From Ryuthela nishihirai (taxonomy: Eukaryota > Arthropoda > Arachnida > Araneae > Heptathelidae), in the NCBI GenBank assembly GCA_038380435.1, contig JAWZYU010000028.1, positions 41,599,095 through 41,663,094 of the forward strand: a stretch of DNA of 64,000 bases, in the 5' to 3' direction. Numbering within the stretch: position 1 is the stretch's first letter; every line of letters begins with the position of its first letter. Below the pieces are notes generated by a model that searched no databases, was not told the DNA's origin, and saw only the letters and a list, made by a program, of their open reading frames with translations. The translations under genes were made by a program, and so were the position numbers. Of this stretch, positions 11,103 through 21,810 are shown in pieces.

Positions 11103-11415
11103 CCGTTTTCCCACCCCTCTGAGTCTAAGGGGTCAACTCACTGATGGCAATGGAAACTTTATGGCCTTCACATCCATCAGCAAAATTTCAAATTTATATT
11201 GTAAATACATCGATTGCAATATTCGTTTGAAATTTTGCAATTTTCACATTTTTCCACCGCTAGATGGCGTACTTATAGCTGTAGAGAGAGATTCGAAAAG
11301 TTCATATCGTAATATTTCATAAATCTATCAAATACAATCTATCCAATACAAAAATAATCTTTGATTTATCTTTTTTTTTATCAATTTTTGATCGCGTTTT
11401 CTTTGAAAACGAGAT
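11103..11415 (-). repeat. Dispersed family C, most complete single copy
   Basis: On the minus strand the order is ATCTCGTTTTCAAAGAAAAC, a T-rich part, GTACGCCATCTAGCGGTGG, GAAAATTGCAAAATTTCAAA, then CAGTGAGTTGACCCC at the end. The same order appears at 18141-18425. It is about 310 bp with no coding potential. The core resembles the general CTCF consensus. Confidence 0.6.
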
Positions 11416-11439
11416 ACCAATTACAATAACCAATTACAA

Positions 11440-11640
11440 TACAATGCAAATTGTTACAAAAATAAGAAATATGGATGAAGTATCTTATAAACAAATTAAC
11501 TACTATCATGCATAAGTCCTTAACCCTTTTGTACAGAATATAAAATATCAGCTCTGTCTATTCTACTAAATACTACCTCTTCACTTTCTTTACCATGTCA
11601 CTTGAATATCTTCAGACGTAAACAAACTCTCGTCCTGTGC
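11440..11640 (+). repeat. Relic LTR fragment related to the 56.7-kb gypsy LTR
   Basis: TTGTTACAAAAATAAG, ATATGGATGAAGTATCTTAT, TATCAGCTCTGT and CTCGTCCTGTGCTA appear in the same order and spacing as at 56675-56870, but with many substitutions. Homology fades after about 11645, so it is a diverged, partial (perhaps solo) LTR. Confidence 0.7.
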
Positions 11641-11645
11641 TAGTT

Positions 11646-12280
11646 CACTAAACTTTTATTACTAACAACATTAATCACTTTATAATTGAATTTATTTGAG
11701 TGGATTAGAAATAGGATAACCTATTGTAATGTGAATTTATCCACCTTCATAAGTTGGTGGAGGAATTATGTTGATTTTGAAAATTTAAATAAATTTAAAT
11801 TTACTGTTATTGTTTAAACCAAATTTGCATTTGTCTATTATTAAATCCTCTACTCATCACAGCTACAGTTAGAGAGTACATGACTGTGTATTACTAGCTT
11901 GTGAGTTGTTCCTGGTTCGAACTCGAATCTTCTGAGCCACTCTTTCAGAAGTATCTGTTAGAAATTAAATTTTTGCTTGAAGTCAGATCGACAAGTATAG
12001 ATATGTAGTTCTAGATGTGTTATAACTATATATGGATAAATATTTTTGGTAAACGCGTAATATAATTGTAGTTCATGTCGCATGCCTTGAAGAGGAAAAG
12101 TTGCGGGTGACACTAATCCCACCCGGCTGGAGACATTTTTTTTCTATGCGCAAGCTGATGCAACATAATAGTATTTAAAAATTGGTTGATATACTCTACT
12201 TCAGTTGCATCAATGGGTGTGATGTTTTGAAACAATAACGGATTTATTTTTAATCAAGTTTACACCAAGCGATTTTGCAA
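11646..12280. other. Spacer, nothing recognised
   Basis: No repeat family of this window and no convincing reading frame. Confidence 0.45.
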
Positions 12281-12289
12281 GCTGTAGAC

Positions 12290-12600
12290 AGTTCTCTCTA
12301 ATATACAAGGCAGAGAAAATTAAATTTCTTTTGACAATCTTGGAAAATATTTTGCCGAAGCACGTTATATCTTTTCCAACTTCATACCAGTGTCCTGCAT
12401 CATCTTTAAAGATTTAGAATTCTTGTTTTCAGTAAGTGTAAAGAGAAGGGGACTGCAGATGGGATTATCGTCTTTTTCGACGTTGAGAACGTTTCAGTAG
12501 AAACCTTTCTCAGATAAAAAAAAATTGTATTTGTCTTCAAACCATTTGTCAAACAGTTCAACTTTCTCACAGGATTGGGTGCGACATAACACAAAGCTTT
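12290..12600 (-). pseudogene. Possible decayed coding remnant, family unknown
   Basis: On the minus strand a frame with protein-like composition (KVELFDKWFEDKYNFF, then LSEKGFY and NVLNVEKDDNP) is interrupted by stops. A different frame gives a 62-residue open stretch. I do not recognise the family. The stops, lack of a proper start and isolation in spacer argue for a dead fragment, or for chance. Confidence 0.25.
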
Positions 12601-12890
12601 ATGCCACTTCCAATTCGGCTTTCGATTATTTCTTTGTCCGTTGTTTCTTCAGAGTAAATGATGCTCCGGAAACAGATTACGGTAAAGTGCATTAATAACT
12701 CCATCAGGAAGAAAGAATTTCTGGAGTCCGTTGAAGCCAAAGAATCGACTGATTCTCTGATAGACCCGACAGTGCGCTGCTATAGTTTCGATAAAACGAT
12801 TTTTGATTTATAAGAGAGAAAACAAGAGCAGCTCAGAGGTAACACAATCAGCCAACCAACACTTTTAGAAATTTATCATCAATAGTTGGG
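12601..12890. other. Spacer, nothing recognised
   Basis: Ends in a G run next to the 91-bp duplication. Confidence 0.4.
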
Positions 12891-12900
12891 GAGGGGGGGG

Positions 12901-13082
12901 GCAGCACGAAAAGAGGTGGAGGGCCACACTTTACCCAGGTCTGAGCTACACCATGACAACGTTGGCCCTCCTCACACGTATTTTGGGGGCGGCAGCACGA
13001 AAAGAGGTGGAGGGCCACACTTTACCCAGGTCTGAGCTACACCATGACAACGTTGGCCCTCCTCACACGTATTTTGGGGGCG
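12901..13082. repeat. 91-bp tandem duplication at the 5' edge of a SINE-A
   Basis: The segment beginning GCAGCACGAAAAGAGGTGG is present twice, at 12901 and 12992 (period 91), nearly identically. The first unit ends CACACGTATTTTGGGGGCGG, which includes the SINE target site and what looks like the first bases of a SINE-A head. The second unit runs into the real SINE-A. Confidence 0.9.
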
Positions 13083-13461
13083 GGGGTGGCTCAGTCGGTA
13101 GCGCGCCAGGCTCGTAATCTGTAGTTCCCAAGTTCGAGTCCCAGCTGGGTCAGCATTGAGATTTATCTCCGCAAAATTCCCCGCCCTGCCCACGGTCAGT
13201 AAGGGACACCGATGGGCTTGGAAAGGCCGCCGTCCGTCGGATGGGACTTTAAGCCGTGGCTCCTTGTGCGGGAGAGCCATACCCTGTGCACGTTAAAGAA
13301 CACGCTGGATGGCCTTGACGGGAGGCTACCATCTGTCTCCCAACAGCTGTTCCAGTGGGTCCCCTCCCCCAACCTTCTCTGAGCCTTCGGGGTCCATGTG
13401 AACTGGCCATTTAGCCCATGGTGTGCAAAAAAGTGCCGCTCAGAGGTAAAACAACCCAACC
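13077..13461 (+). mobile_element. SINE-A, full length, 13-bp TSD
   Basis: Head to tail complete. CACACGTATTTTG is found at 13064-13076 and 13462-13474, and a third time at the end of the first 91-bp unit. Confidence 0.93.
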
Positions 13462-13474
13462 CACACGTATTTTG

Positions 13475-13964
13475 CCACAAATCAGGCAACTGCAAAGATG
13501 GGCTAATGCGTTGGAGAAGAAAGCTGAGATTACAGAATGGCAAAAAAGTACGAAACTAAGCTATCCAGGAACGCACCCAGGATTTAGTTTCCGGGAAAGG
13601 GAGATGGTGAGAAGAAGACTTCAGTAGGGTTTCCCAAATTACTAGACTATTCCACCAGACAGCAAATATTAAAATGATATTTTCTAAGGAAAAAAATTTT
13701 ACAGTTAGCTTTAAAAACTATTTTTAGTTTCGGGCATATAGCATGAGGCTAACATTATAGAAAGATGTCTCTTTTGGATTTCAAAGTTTCACCTGTTTTA
13801 TTCAATTATTTAGGATGTAAGTGCATAAAAAATGTACACAAACTGTTCTTTTATATAATATATACAAAACGTTTTTTTAGAAATCTTCCCATGTGTCAGT
13901 TCACCAAAATTAACTGTATAATTCCGTTTTCATGAAAAACGAATCCACGCTTTCAGGCAAACGT
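13475..13964. other. Spacer, nothing recognised
   Basis: A 69-residue open frame starting in the SINE tail continues to 13627 but has no recognisable content. The rest is AT-rich. Confidence 0.45.
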
Positions 13965-13977
13965 CTGGTATTCCTGT

Positions 13978-14262
13978 TCCCCGCCCTGCCCACGGTCAGT
14001 AAGGGACACCGATGGGCTTGGAAAGGCCGCCGTCCGTCGGATGGGACGTTAAGCCGTGGCCCCGTGTGTGGGAGAGCCATACCCTGTGTACGTTAAAGAA
14101 AACGCTGGATGGCCTTGACGGGAGGTTACCATCTGTCTCCCAACAGCTGTTCCAGTGGGTCCCCTCCCCCAACCTTCTCTGAGCCTTCGGGGTCCATGTG
14201 ACCTGGCCATTTAGCCATGGTGTCCAAAAAGTGCCGCTCAGAGGTAAAACAACCCAACCCAA
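13978..14262 (+). mobile_element. SINE-A, 5'-truncated, 13-bp TSD
   Basis: Begins at CCCCGCCCTGCCCACGG, lacking the tRNA-like head, and ends with AACCCAACCCAA. CTGGTATTCCTGT occurs at 13965-13977 and 14263-14275. Confidence 0.93.
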
Positions 14263-14275
14263 CTGGTATTCCTGT

Positions 14276-14802
14276 CTGAGATCCGGGCATTATTTACAAA
14301 TTCTGCTGCAATTACCAGTCTAAAATTCGTGGGAAAGCCTGAAAAAGGACCTCCCAATTTCTGTGACGTAAAGAAAGCAATCAGTCTAAAATTCAGGCCA
14401 CAGCGTTTAATATGATTCACCAAGTGCTTTTGTGGTTTCAACAAGAACAACATACGCAAAAGCTATATATAGCGGTATATGAAGCATTCGTAAACATCGA
14501 ATTTTACTCATAAAGATATTTTAATTATTTCTATATCTTAGTCAGGGGAGATCTTTTCGGTTCTCTGGTTTAATATAAGGTTGTTATTTGAATACGTGTC
14601 TCACTCTTATTAAAGGGTTTGGGAGAATTGGACTTATGTTTAATTTCTGTGTTTATGATTGGTAAACTATGTGTAGAAAGCACCGTTTGAAATTTTGATC
14701 TGTTATGGAGTTAGAATCATTTTTGTAAGGGACTATTTTGCCGCGGAATACTATTATTTGATTAACGTTAAGTGTAAGGAGTGGTAAATCGGTAGAAGAG
14801 TA
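14276..14802. other. Spacer, nothing recognised
   Basis: AT-rich, no repeat or gene signature. Confidence 0.45.
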
Positions 14803-14813
14803 TAAAATAAAAA

Positions 14814-15014
14814 TAAATAAATACCCCCTCAAGCAGCTGCTTGCCACAGAGGTCTGACAGGAGCCTGTCAGTTTATATGCCACAGTAGAAGATCTGAGAG
14901 GATGGCAGGACCTCAGCAGAAAAACAACACACACATCCATGCCTTACCCGGGGCTCAAACCCAGGTCCCTTAGATCAGTAGCCAAGCGTGCTAACCACTC
15001 GGCCATGGGACGGC
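14814..15014 (-). mobile_element. SINE-B, full length, 11-bp TSD
   Basis: Best reference copy: TAAATACCCCCTCAAGCAGC, body, CCCGGGGCTCAAACCCAGG at the B box complement, and head end CTCGGCCATGGGACGG. TAGAAGAGTAT at 14803-14813 and 15015-15025 flanks it, giving a unit of about 201 bp. Confidence 0.93.
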
Positions 15015-15194
15015 TAGAAGAGTATGGATATAAAGAAAAACGTATTGCGGCGTAGGAATACTGTTAGGTAGGAGCGAATGGGTTTGATTATTACGCAAAG
15101 TGTAAATGTGAAAATTGTAGAAATGATAGAAAATACGGGTGAACGTTGTGAATATGAATTGATCGAATTAATAAGGATTAGAAGATAATAATAT

Positions 15195-15560
15195 TTATTT
15201 TAAGAATTATGGAAGCTGGAATATTTCACAAAGTAATGCGTCATCTAAAGTTACCTCAGAAATTAAGTAAAACATGAATAATAAGTATTGTTTAAACCAA
15301 TTTAATAAAATAAATATACTTTTAGAAGTTTGCGTAATTATTATTTCGGAAAATTATGAAAATTTATAACAAAGAGGATAATTTATTGTTAAATATCCCC
15401 ATTTAAATACTGAATAGTCTGGAAGATCAAGATTTTGAAAGATTTCTTTAAGATTTTTATTTTATTTTCAGTCACATTTTTCATTAAATGAATATTTCAG
15501 AAGTTATAGAGCTTCAAAGTCAGATTCCCACTCACATAACATGGAAATTTAATATTTTGG
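15195..15560 (-). repeat. Diverged partial copy of the long-TIR element
   Basis: GAATATTTCAGAAGTTATAG and adjoining blocks align with the arm at 16376-16590, followed by the flank of the intact element at 15602. The copy is decayed and lacks recognisable ends. Confidence 0.45.
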
Positions 15561-15601
15561 TATTAAAGTATAAAAGCGAGCCTCATAAATTAACAAAGTT
15601 A

Positions 15602-16590
15602 CACTGATTTCCATAAATTAAGGAAAATCCCCATTTTAAGTCAATGGGAAGCTAAGGTCAAAGCTCCATAACTTCTAAAATAAGTTTGTTTGTTTTGAAA
15701 AATGTGATTGCAGATAAACATCTCAATCAAATAAATCAATATCTCGATTTTCAATGATATTCGTTCAGTATTTAATGAGTTATGGAAGTTTGAATATTTA
15801 ACAACATCAATGCCAGTCTTAAGAAACTTCTACAAAATGGGGCGGGGGTGGCTCAGTCGGTAGCGCGCCAAGCTCGTAATCTGTAGTTCCCAGGTTCGAG
15901 TCCCAGCTAGGTCAGCGTTGAGATTTATCTCCGCAAAAATTCCCCTCCCTGCCCACGGTCAGTAGGGGACACCGATGGACTTGGTAAAGGCCGCCGTCCG
16001 TCGGAGCCGTGACCCCGTGTGCGTCCAAGCCGTGTCCCCGTGTGCGGGAGAGACATACCCTGTGCACGTTAAAGAACACACTGGATGGCCTTGACGGGAG
16101 GCTACCATCTGTCTCCCAACTGTTCCAGTGGGTCCCCTCCCCCAACCTTCTCTGAGCCTTCGGGGTCCATGTGACGTGGCCATTTAGCCCATGGTGTGCA
16201 AAAAAGTGTAACAACCCAACCCTTCTAAGTAAAACAACCCAACCCTTCTACAAAACTGAAGAATAGTGAAAGAATTATTTACACAAAGTTCTAAAATACG
16301 AACTTATTTTATTAAACACTTTGATCCAATACTTATTACTAAGTTTTAATTAACTTCTGAAGTCAGTTTTTGTGGCTGGCATTGTTATCGCTAAATATTC
16401 AAACTTCCATAACTCATTAAATACTGAACGAATATTGTGGAAAAATCGAGATATTGATTTATTTGATTGAGATCTTTATCTGCAATCACATTTCTCAAAA
16501 CAAACAAACTTATTTTAGAAGTTGTAGAGCTTTGTGTTAGCTTCCCATTGACTTACCATAAGGATTTTCCTTAATTTATGGCAACCAGTG
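15602..16590. mobile_element. Non-autonomous DNA element with 215-bp TIRs
   Basis: The left arm, 15602-15816, and the right arm, 16376-16590, are inverted repeats over about 215 bp with roughly 90% identity. They start CACTGATTTCCATAAATTAA and CACTGGTTGCCATAAATTAA. TA lies on each outer side (15600-15601, 16591-16592). Removing the SINE-A inside leaves about 571 bp with no coding capacity. TA flanks and long TIRs suggest a Tc1/mariner-superfamily MITE. Diverged relatives lie at 1-380, 15195-15560 and 62320-62570. Confidence 0.8.
15838..16244 (+). mobile_element. SINE-A, full length, 11-bp TSD, unusual tail
   Basis: CTTCTACAAAA at 15827-15837 and 16245-16255. The 3' end carries AACAACCCAACCC twice, separated by TTCTAAGTA, and lacks part of the normal GCCGCTCAGAGG segment. 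The copy also has a short internal duplication in the body near 16013-16040. Confidence 0.9.
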
Positions 16591-16592
16591 TA

Positions 16593-17139
16593 CATTTAAA
16601 ACAATCAAAAATGTCGTATTCAGAATCTTTGTAATGCTCTTGAAGAAGAAGAAAAAATCGTGAACTTAATGATAAAATTCCTTTTTTTTTCTCTTAGTAT
16701 CTTAGTATGCACACAAAAGATACGAAACATCGGCAATTTTGTAAAAGTGCTTTTGTCCCAGAAAGTTTTCCAACATCGTTTCGTGCTGAGAGACAATTAC
16801 TAACTTAATGTTTTCACAGCAAGGATTGCTCAAAAAATTAGAAAAAAAGTACCATCCTTTAAGAACTACAACAGGATGTGTGGAAAGTTATTTTCATTCA
16901 TTCTCTAAATTAACTGTTCCATGTAACAATTAAATACCTTCAAATTCTTACCAGCATCATAAAATATTGCGCAAATAAAGTATAACCTTGAGCTTTAACC
17001 AGACAATTATGATCCATTTAGGGATGGTGATGGTACTCCAGTTCAACGTACCATGGAAATATTTGCGTTCCTTCCCAGAATATTTGACTAGCGTGTTTCT
17101 TTTACATTAAGGTGCGAAAGATAATTAAACAATACAAAC
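16593..17139. other. AT-rich spacer
   Basis: Nothing recognised. Confidence 0.45.
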
Positions 17140-17316
17140 ATGTTACTTTGATCTCATTTTCAAAAAGAAAAAAGTACGAGATAATGTGTTTGTTCACCTT
17201 GTTGTCTGTATACATCGAATTGTTTTTTTTTGGAGATAAATTAAAAATTATTTTTCTGTTAGATTGGCACTTTTCGGATCTCCCAAAAGATAAAATTGCG
17301 CCCTCTGACGGCGGAA

Positions 17317-18007
17317 GCTTTGGGTTGTTGGGTTGTTTTACCTCTGAGCAGTGGGGCGGGGGTGGCTCAGTCGGTAGCGCGCCAGGCTCGTAATCTGTAG
17401 TTCCCAGGTTCGAGTCCCAGCTGGGTCAGCGTTGAGATTTATCTCCGCAGAATTCCCCGCCCTGCCCACGGTCAGTAGGGGACACCGATGGGCTTGGAAA
17501 GGCTGCCGTCCGTCGGATGGGACGTTAAGCCGTGTCCCCGTGTGCGAGAGAGAGCCATACCCTGTGCACGTTAAAGAACACGCTGGATGGCCTTGACGGG
17601 AGGCTACTATCTGTCTCCCAACAACTGTTCCAGTGGGTCCCCTCCCCAACCTTCTCTGAGCCTTTGGGGTCCATGTGACCTGGCCATTTACCCAAAGTGC
17701 CGCTCAGAGGTAAAACAACCCACCTTCTGAGCGGTACTTTTTTTGCACACCATGGGCTAAATGGCCAGATCACATGGACTCCGAAGACTCAGAGAAGGTT
17801 GCGGGAGGGGACCCACTGGAACAGCTGTTGGGAGATAGATGGTAGCCTCCCATCAAGGCCATTCAGCGTGTTCGTTAACGTGCATAGGGTATGACTCTCC
17901 GGCACACGGGGCAACGGCTTAACGTCCCATACGACGGACGGCAGTCTTTTCAAGTCCATCGGTGTCCCCTACTGACCGTGGGCAGGGCGGGGAATTTTGC
18001 GTAGATA
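17317..18007 (-). mobile_element. SINE-A, 5'-truncated, split by an opposite SINE-A
   Basis: Its tail (GGGTTGTTGGGTTGTTTTACC) lies at 17317-17352 and its body at 17734-18007, ending GGGAATTTTGCGTAGATA without head. The gap is a plus-strand SINE-A flanked by CCTCTGAGCAGT / CCTTCTGAGCGGT. Confidence 0.85.
17353..17733 (+). mobile_element. SINE-A inserted in a SINE-A tail
   Basis: Complete head; near the 3' end a short segment (CCCATGGTGTGCAAAA) is missing, so CATTTACCCAAAGTGCCGCT is joined directly. The target duplication is about 12 bp within the host SINE tail. Confidence 0.85.
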
Positions 18008-18440
18008 CTAACGATAGAAGCATTTGAATATTACAAAAATTAAAAGGAGTATTGCAAACGTTGTGTTTATGCTAGAAATTTTAACTTTTTGGTGGCGGAA
18101 TGTAAAGGTCGTAAAGTTTGGCAACAATAATTTGGCCGCTTTTCCTCACGCGACACTTTGTTTTAAGAGCAAAAACGTGTTTTTCTAGTTATAATCAAAA
18201 ATTCTTTTTGTATTGAGCAGATATTGGTGAAATTTTAGAATCGAAACTTTGGAATCTCCCGAAGAAGGTTAGAATTGCAGTTTCCCTCTACAGGTGGAAA
18301 AAAATGAAAATTACAAATATTCAAACAGATACTGCGAATAATGGATTTATGATAGAATTTTCAAATATTGGTGGTGGCATGTGACGGTTATGAGTATTTC
18401 ATCGGCAACAATGAGTTGACCCTTACTTCCAGGATGAGTA

Positions 18441-18830
18441 TTTTGGTTGGGTTATTTTACCTCTGAGCGGCACTTTTTTGCACACCATGGGCTAAATGGC
18501 CAGGTCACATGGACCCCAAAGGCTCAGAGAAGGTTGGAAGAGGGGACCCACTGGAACAAGCTGTTGGGAGACAGATGGTAGACTCCCGTCAAGGCCATCC
18601 AGCGTGTTGTTTAACGTGCACAGGGTATGGCTCTCCCCCACACGGGGCCACGTCTTAACGTCCCATCCGACGGACGGTGGCCTTTCCAAGCCCATCGGTG
18701 TCCCCTACTGACCATGGGAAGGGCAGGGAATTTTGCGGAGATAAATCTCAACGCTGACCGAGCTGGGACTCGAACCTGGGAACTACAGATTACGAGCCTG
18801 GCGCGCTACCGACCGAGCCACCCCCGCCCC
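18441..18830 (-). mobile_element. SINE-A, full length, 13-bp TSD
   Basis: TCCAGGATGAGTA at 18428-18440 and 18831-18843, perfect; complete copy, inserted into the family C array. Confidence 0.93.
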
Positions 18831-19234
18831 TCCAGGATGAGTAATGAATGTAATTGTTTGGTTTTAAGAGATAATTGGAAAAATCTTTTTTAGTTGGATT
18901 GGTACTAATGAAATATTTTTGAATCCTAAAGAGGTTTTAATTTACATCGTTATAGGCCACTAATGTGGAAAAGGAAAAAAATATTAACTAGTACTGCAAG
19001 TGATCTGATTACTGCAAATCCTAGAAGTAATGATCTAGATTGAATGAAATGGAAAGAGAATGTTGAATAGTGGATCTTCTGTAATGAAAAAAAGTGATGC
19101 CATTTTTTTTTTATCAAAACACGTAAAAAGGTCTTATTCTTTTCTGGCCATCGAAATATAGCAATGTAATTCACAGAAGCGATTCTCGTTCAGGAAATTA
19201 TAGGTTAAAAATAGAACGTGGTTTAGAGGCGTCC

Positions 19235-19614
19235 GAGGAGAGAGCGTGGCTCAGTCGGTAGCATCCAGGCTCGTAATCTGTAGTTCCCAGGTTCGAGTCC
19301 CAGCTGGGTCAGCGTTGAGATTTATCTCCGCAAAACTCCCTGCCCATGGTCAGTAGGGGACAACGATGGGCTTGGAAATGCCGCCGTCCGTCGGATGGGA
19401 CTTTAAGCTGTGGCCCCGTGTGCTGGAGAGCCATACCCTGTGCACGTTAAAGAACACACTGGATGGCCTTGACGGGAGGCTACCATCTGTCTTCCAACAG
19501 CTGTTCCAGTGAGTCCCCTTCCACAACCTGCTCTGAGCCTTCGGGGTCCATGTGACCTGGCCATTTAGCCCATGGTGTGCAAAAAAGCGCCGCTTAGAGG
19601 TAAAACAACCCAAC
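19235..19614 (+). mobile_element. SINE-A, near full length
   Basis: The head is altered at its first bases (GAGGAGAGAGCGTGGCTCAG); the A and B boxes, body and AACCCAAC tail are present. Confidence 0.88.
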
Positions 19615-19654
19615 TGAAATTATAATTTCCCTTCCTCTTTAAAAAATAAAAAAA

Positions 19655-19925
19655 GTATATTGTGTAGAGAGAGACTCCTTTTCCTTTTCGTTTGGCCATG
19701 TTGCCCGTATGCATAATTATAGATTTGCGAAGAATAAGGTTAAGAACAGTGTGCCTTAAAGACGTCAGAAAGAGGGGCAGACCTAGGATGCGGTGGGCAG
19801 ACAATGTCAAACAGGACCTCGTTACAACTAGTCTGCAGTAGATGCAGCTCAGAAGTGTTTCGAGAGCTAAACTGCACCATCTGGTTGCACCTCCGTAGCC
19901 CACGGCTGCTTGAAGATGGTGATTT
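19655..19925 (+). pseudogene. RTE-like LINE, 3' end, frameshifted
   Basis: Same sequence block as 35432-35712: TTTGGCCATGTTGCCCGTAT (coding FGHVARM), GACCTAGGATGCGGTGGGCA (coding RPRMRWAD), CAGCTCAGAAGTGTTTCGAG, and an ending CACGGCTGCTTGAAGATGGT. Insertions and deletions break the frame. This is the C-terminal tail seen in many RTE-type LINE proteins (family knowledge). It abuts the 48-bp minisatellite. Confidence 0.75.
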
Positions 19926-19972
19926 CTTAAAAGAAAAGTTGCCTTTTCGCACACATCCTGGTGGTAAGGGAA

Positions 19973-21459
19973 CCTGATGACCTCTAGAAAGGAGTAGTAT
20001 ATTCTTGCACACCATCCGCACCTGATGACCTCTAGAAAGGAGTAGCATATTCTTGCACACCATCCGCACCTGATGACCTCTAGAAAGGAGTAGCATATTC
20101 TTGCACACCATCCGCACCTGATGACCTCTAGAAAGGAGTAGCATATTCTTGCACACCATCCGCACCTGATGACCTCTAGAAAGGAGTAGCATATCCTTGC
20201 ACACCATCCGCACCTGATGACCTCTAGAAAGGAGTAGCATATTCTTGCACACCATCCGCACCTGATGACCTCTAGAAAGGAGTAGCATATCCTTGCACAC
20301 CATCCGCACCTGATGACCTCTAGAAAGCAGTAGCATATCCTTGCGCACCATCCGCACCTGATGACCTCTAGAAAGGAGTAGCATATCCTTGCACACCATC
20401 CGCACCTGATGACCTCTAGAAAGCAGTAGCATATCCTTGCACACCATCCGCACCTGATGACCTCTAGAAAGGAGTAGCATATCCTTGCACACCATCCGCA
20501 CCTGATGACCTCTAGAAAGGAATAGCATATCTTTGCACACCATCCGCACCTGATGACCACTAGAAAGAGTAGCATATCCTTGCACACCATCCGCACCTGA
20601 TGACCTCTAGAAAGGAGTAACATATCCTTGCACACCATCCGCACCTGATGATCTCTAGAAAGGAGTAACATATCCTTGCACACCATCCGCATATTATGAC
20701 ATCTAGAAAAGAGTAACATATCCTTGCATACCATCCGCACCTTATGACCTCTAAAAAAGAGTAACATATCCTTGCACACCATCCGCACCCGACGACCTCT
20801 AGAAAGGAGTAGCATATCCTTGAACACCATCCGCACCTGATGACCTCTAGAAAGGAGTAGCATATCCTTGCACACCATCCGCACCTTATGACCTCTAGAA
20901 AGGAGTAGCATATCCTTGCACACCATCCGCATCTTATGACATCTAGAAAAGAGTAACATATCCTTGCATACCATCCGCACCTTATGACCTCTGGAAAAGA
21001 GTAACATATCCTTGCACACCATCCGCACCCGATGATCTCTAGAAAGGAGTAGCATATCCTTGAACACCATCCGCACCTGATGACCTCTAGAAAGGAATAG
21101 CATATCCTTGCACACCATCCGCACCTGATGACCTCTAGAAAGGAATAGCATATCCTTGCACACCATCCGCACCTGATGACCTCTAGAAAGGAGTAGCATA
21201 TCCTTGCATACCATCTGCACCTGATGACCTCTAGAAAGGAGTAGCATATCCTTGCATACCATCTGCACCTGATGACCTCTAGAAAGGAGTAGCATATCCT
21301 TGCACACCATCCGCACCTGATGACCTCTAGAAAGCAGTAACATATCCTTGCACACCATCCGCACCTGATGACCTCTAGAAAGCAGTAACATATCCTTGCA
21401 CACCATCCGCACCTGATGTCGTCTAGAAAGGAGTAACATATCCTTGCCCACCATTCGCA
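19973..21459. repeat. 48-bp minisatellite, about 31 units
   Basis: Units of CCTGATGACCTCTAGAAAGG plus AGTAGCATATCCTTGCACAC plus CATCCGCA. Because 48 is a multiple of three and the unit lacks stops in some frames, long repetitive open frames arise on the minus strand (up to about 629 codons, period 16: MVCKDMLLLSRGHQVR), with a frame change at about 20570 where two bases are missing. No promoter, splice or homology evidence supports a gene. Variants are more diverged at 20690-21060. Confidence 0.95.
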
Positions 21460-21603
21460 GTGCTAAGAAACTTTCTTTAAATTCGTTCCTCTGATCATCA
21501 GTTGTAAAATATACTAGTCACCGCAAAATTGTAAAAATATTTTCAAACATACGTTTTCGTGGTCGGTGCAAAAAAATAATCAAATTTAATTTTTTGGTTG
21601 TTT

Positions 21604-21810
21604 TAAATAATAATAAATAAATAAATACCCCCTCAAGCAGCTGCTTGCCACAGAGGTCTGACAGGAGCCTGTCAGTTTATATGCCAGAGTAGAAGATCTG
21701 AGAGGATGGCAGGACCTCAGCAGAAAAACGATACACACATCCATGCCTTATCCGGGGTTCGAACCCAGGTCCCTTAGATCAGTAGCTAAGAGCGCTAACC
21801 ACTCGGCCAT
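21604..21810 (-). mobile_element. SINE-B, near full length
   Basis: AATAAATACCCCCTCAAGCA tail junction, B box complement GGGGTTCGAACCCAGG, and head ending CACTCGGCCAT. Confidence 0.9.

Larger units (their letters stand above)
17140..19000 (+). repeat. Family C tandem array (about three diverged units) with SINE insertions
   Basis: Unit 1: 17140-17316 and 18008-18140, split by SINEs. Unit 2: 18141-18425. Unit 3: 18426-18440 and 18844-19000, split by a SINE. Shared landmarks in order are GATCTCATTTTCAAA, a T-rich part with TTAGATTGG, GCGCCCTCTGACGGCGG (CCCTCTACAGGTGG in unit 2), GAAAATTACAAATATTCAAA, and GGCAACAATGAGTTGACC. No coding potential. Confidence 0.6.

Noticed and set aside
13081..13155. 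tRNA gene (A box TGGCTCAGTCGG, B box GGTTCGAGTCC), likewise in every SINE-A and SINE-B head
   Set aside because: Each is joined to the same body and tail, lacks a proper acceptor-stem partner and discriminator region, and recurs with TSDs; these are SINE heads, not functional tRNAs.
19565..21454. 629-codon minus-strand frame as a repetitive structural protein gene
   Set aside because: It is the 48-bp minisatellite read in frame, then runs into LINE relic and SINE sequence; the frame shifts mid-array and no homology or gene structure supports it.
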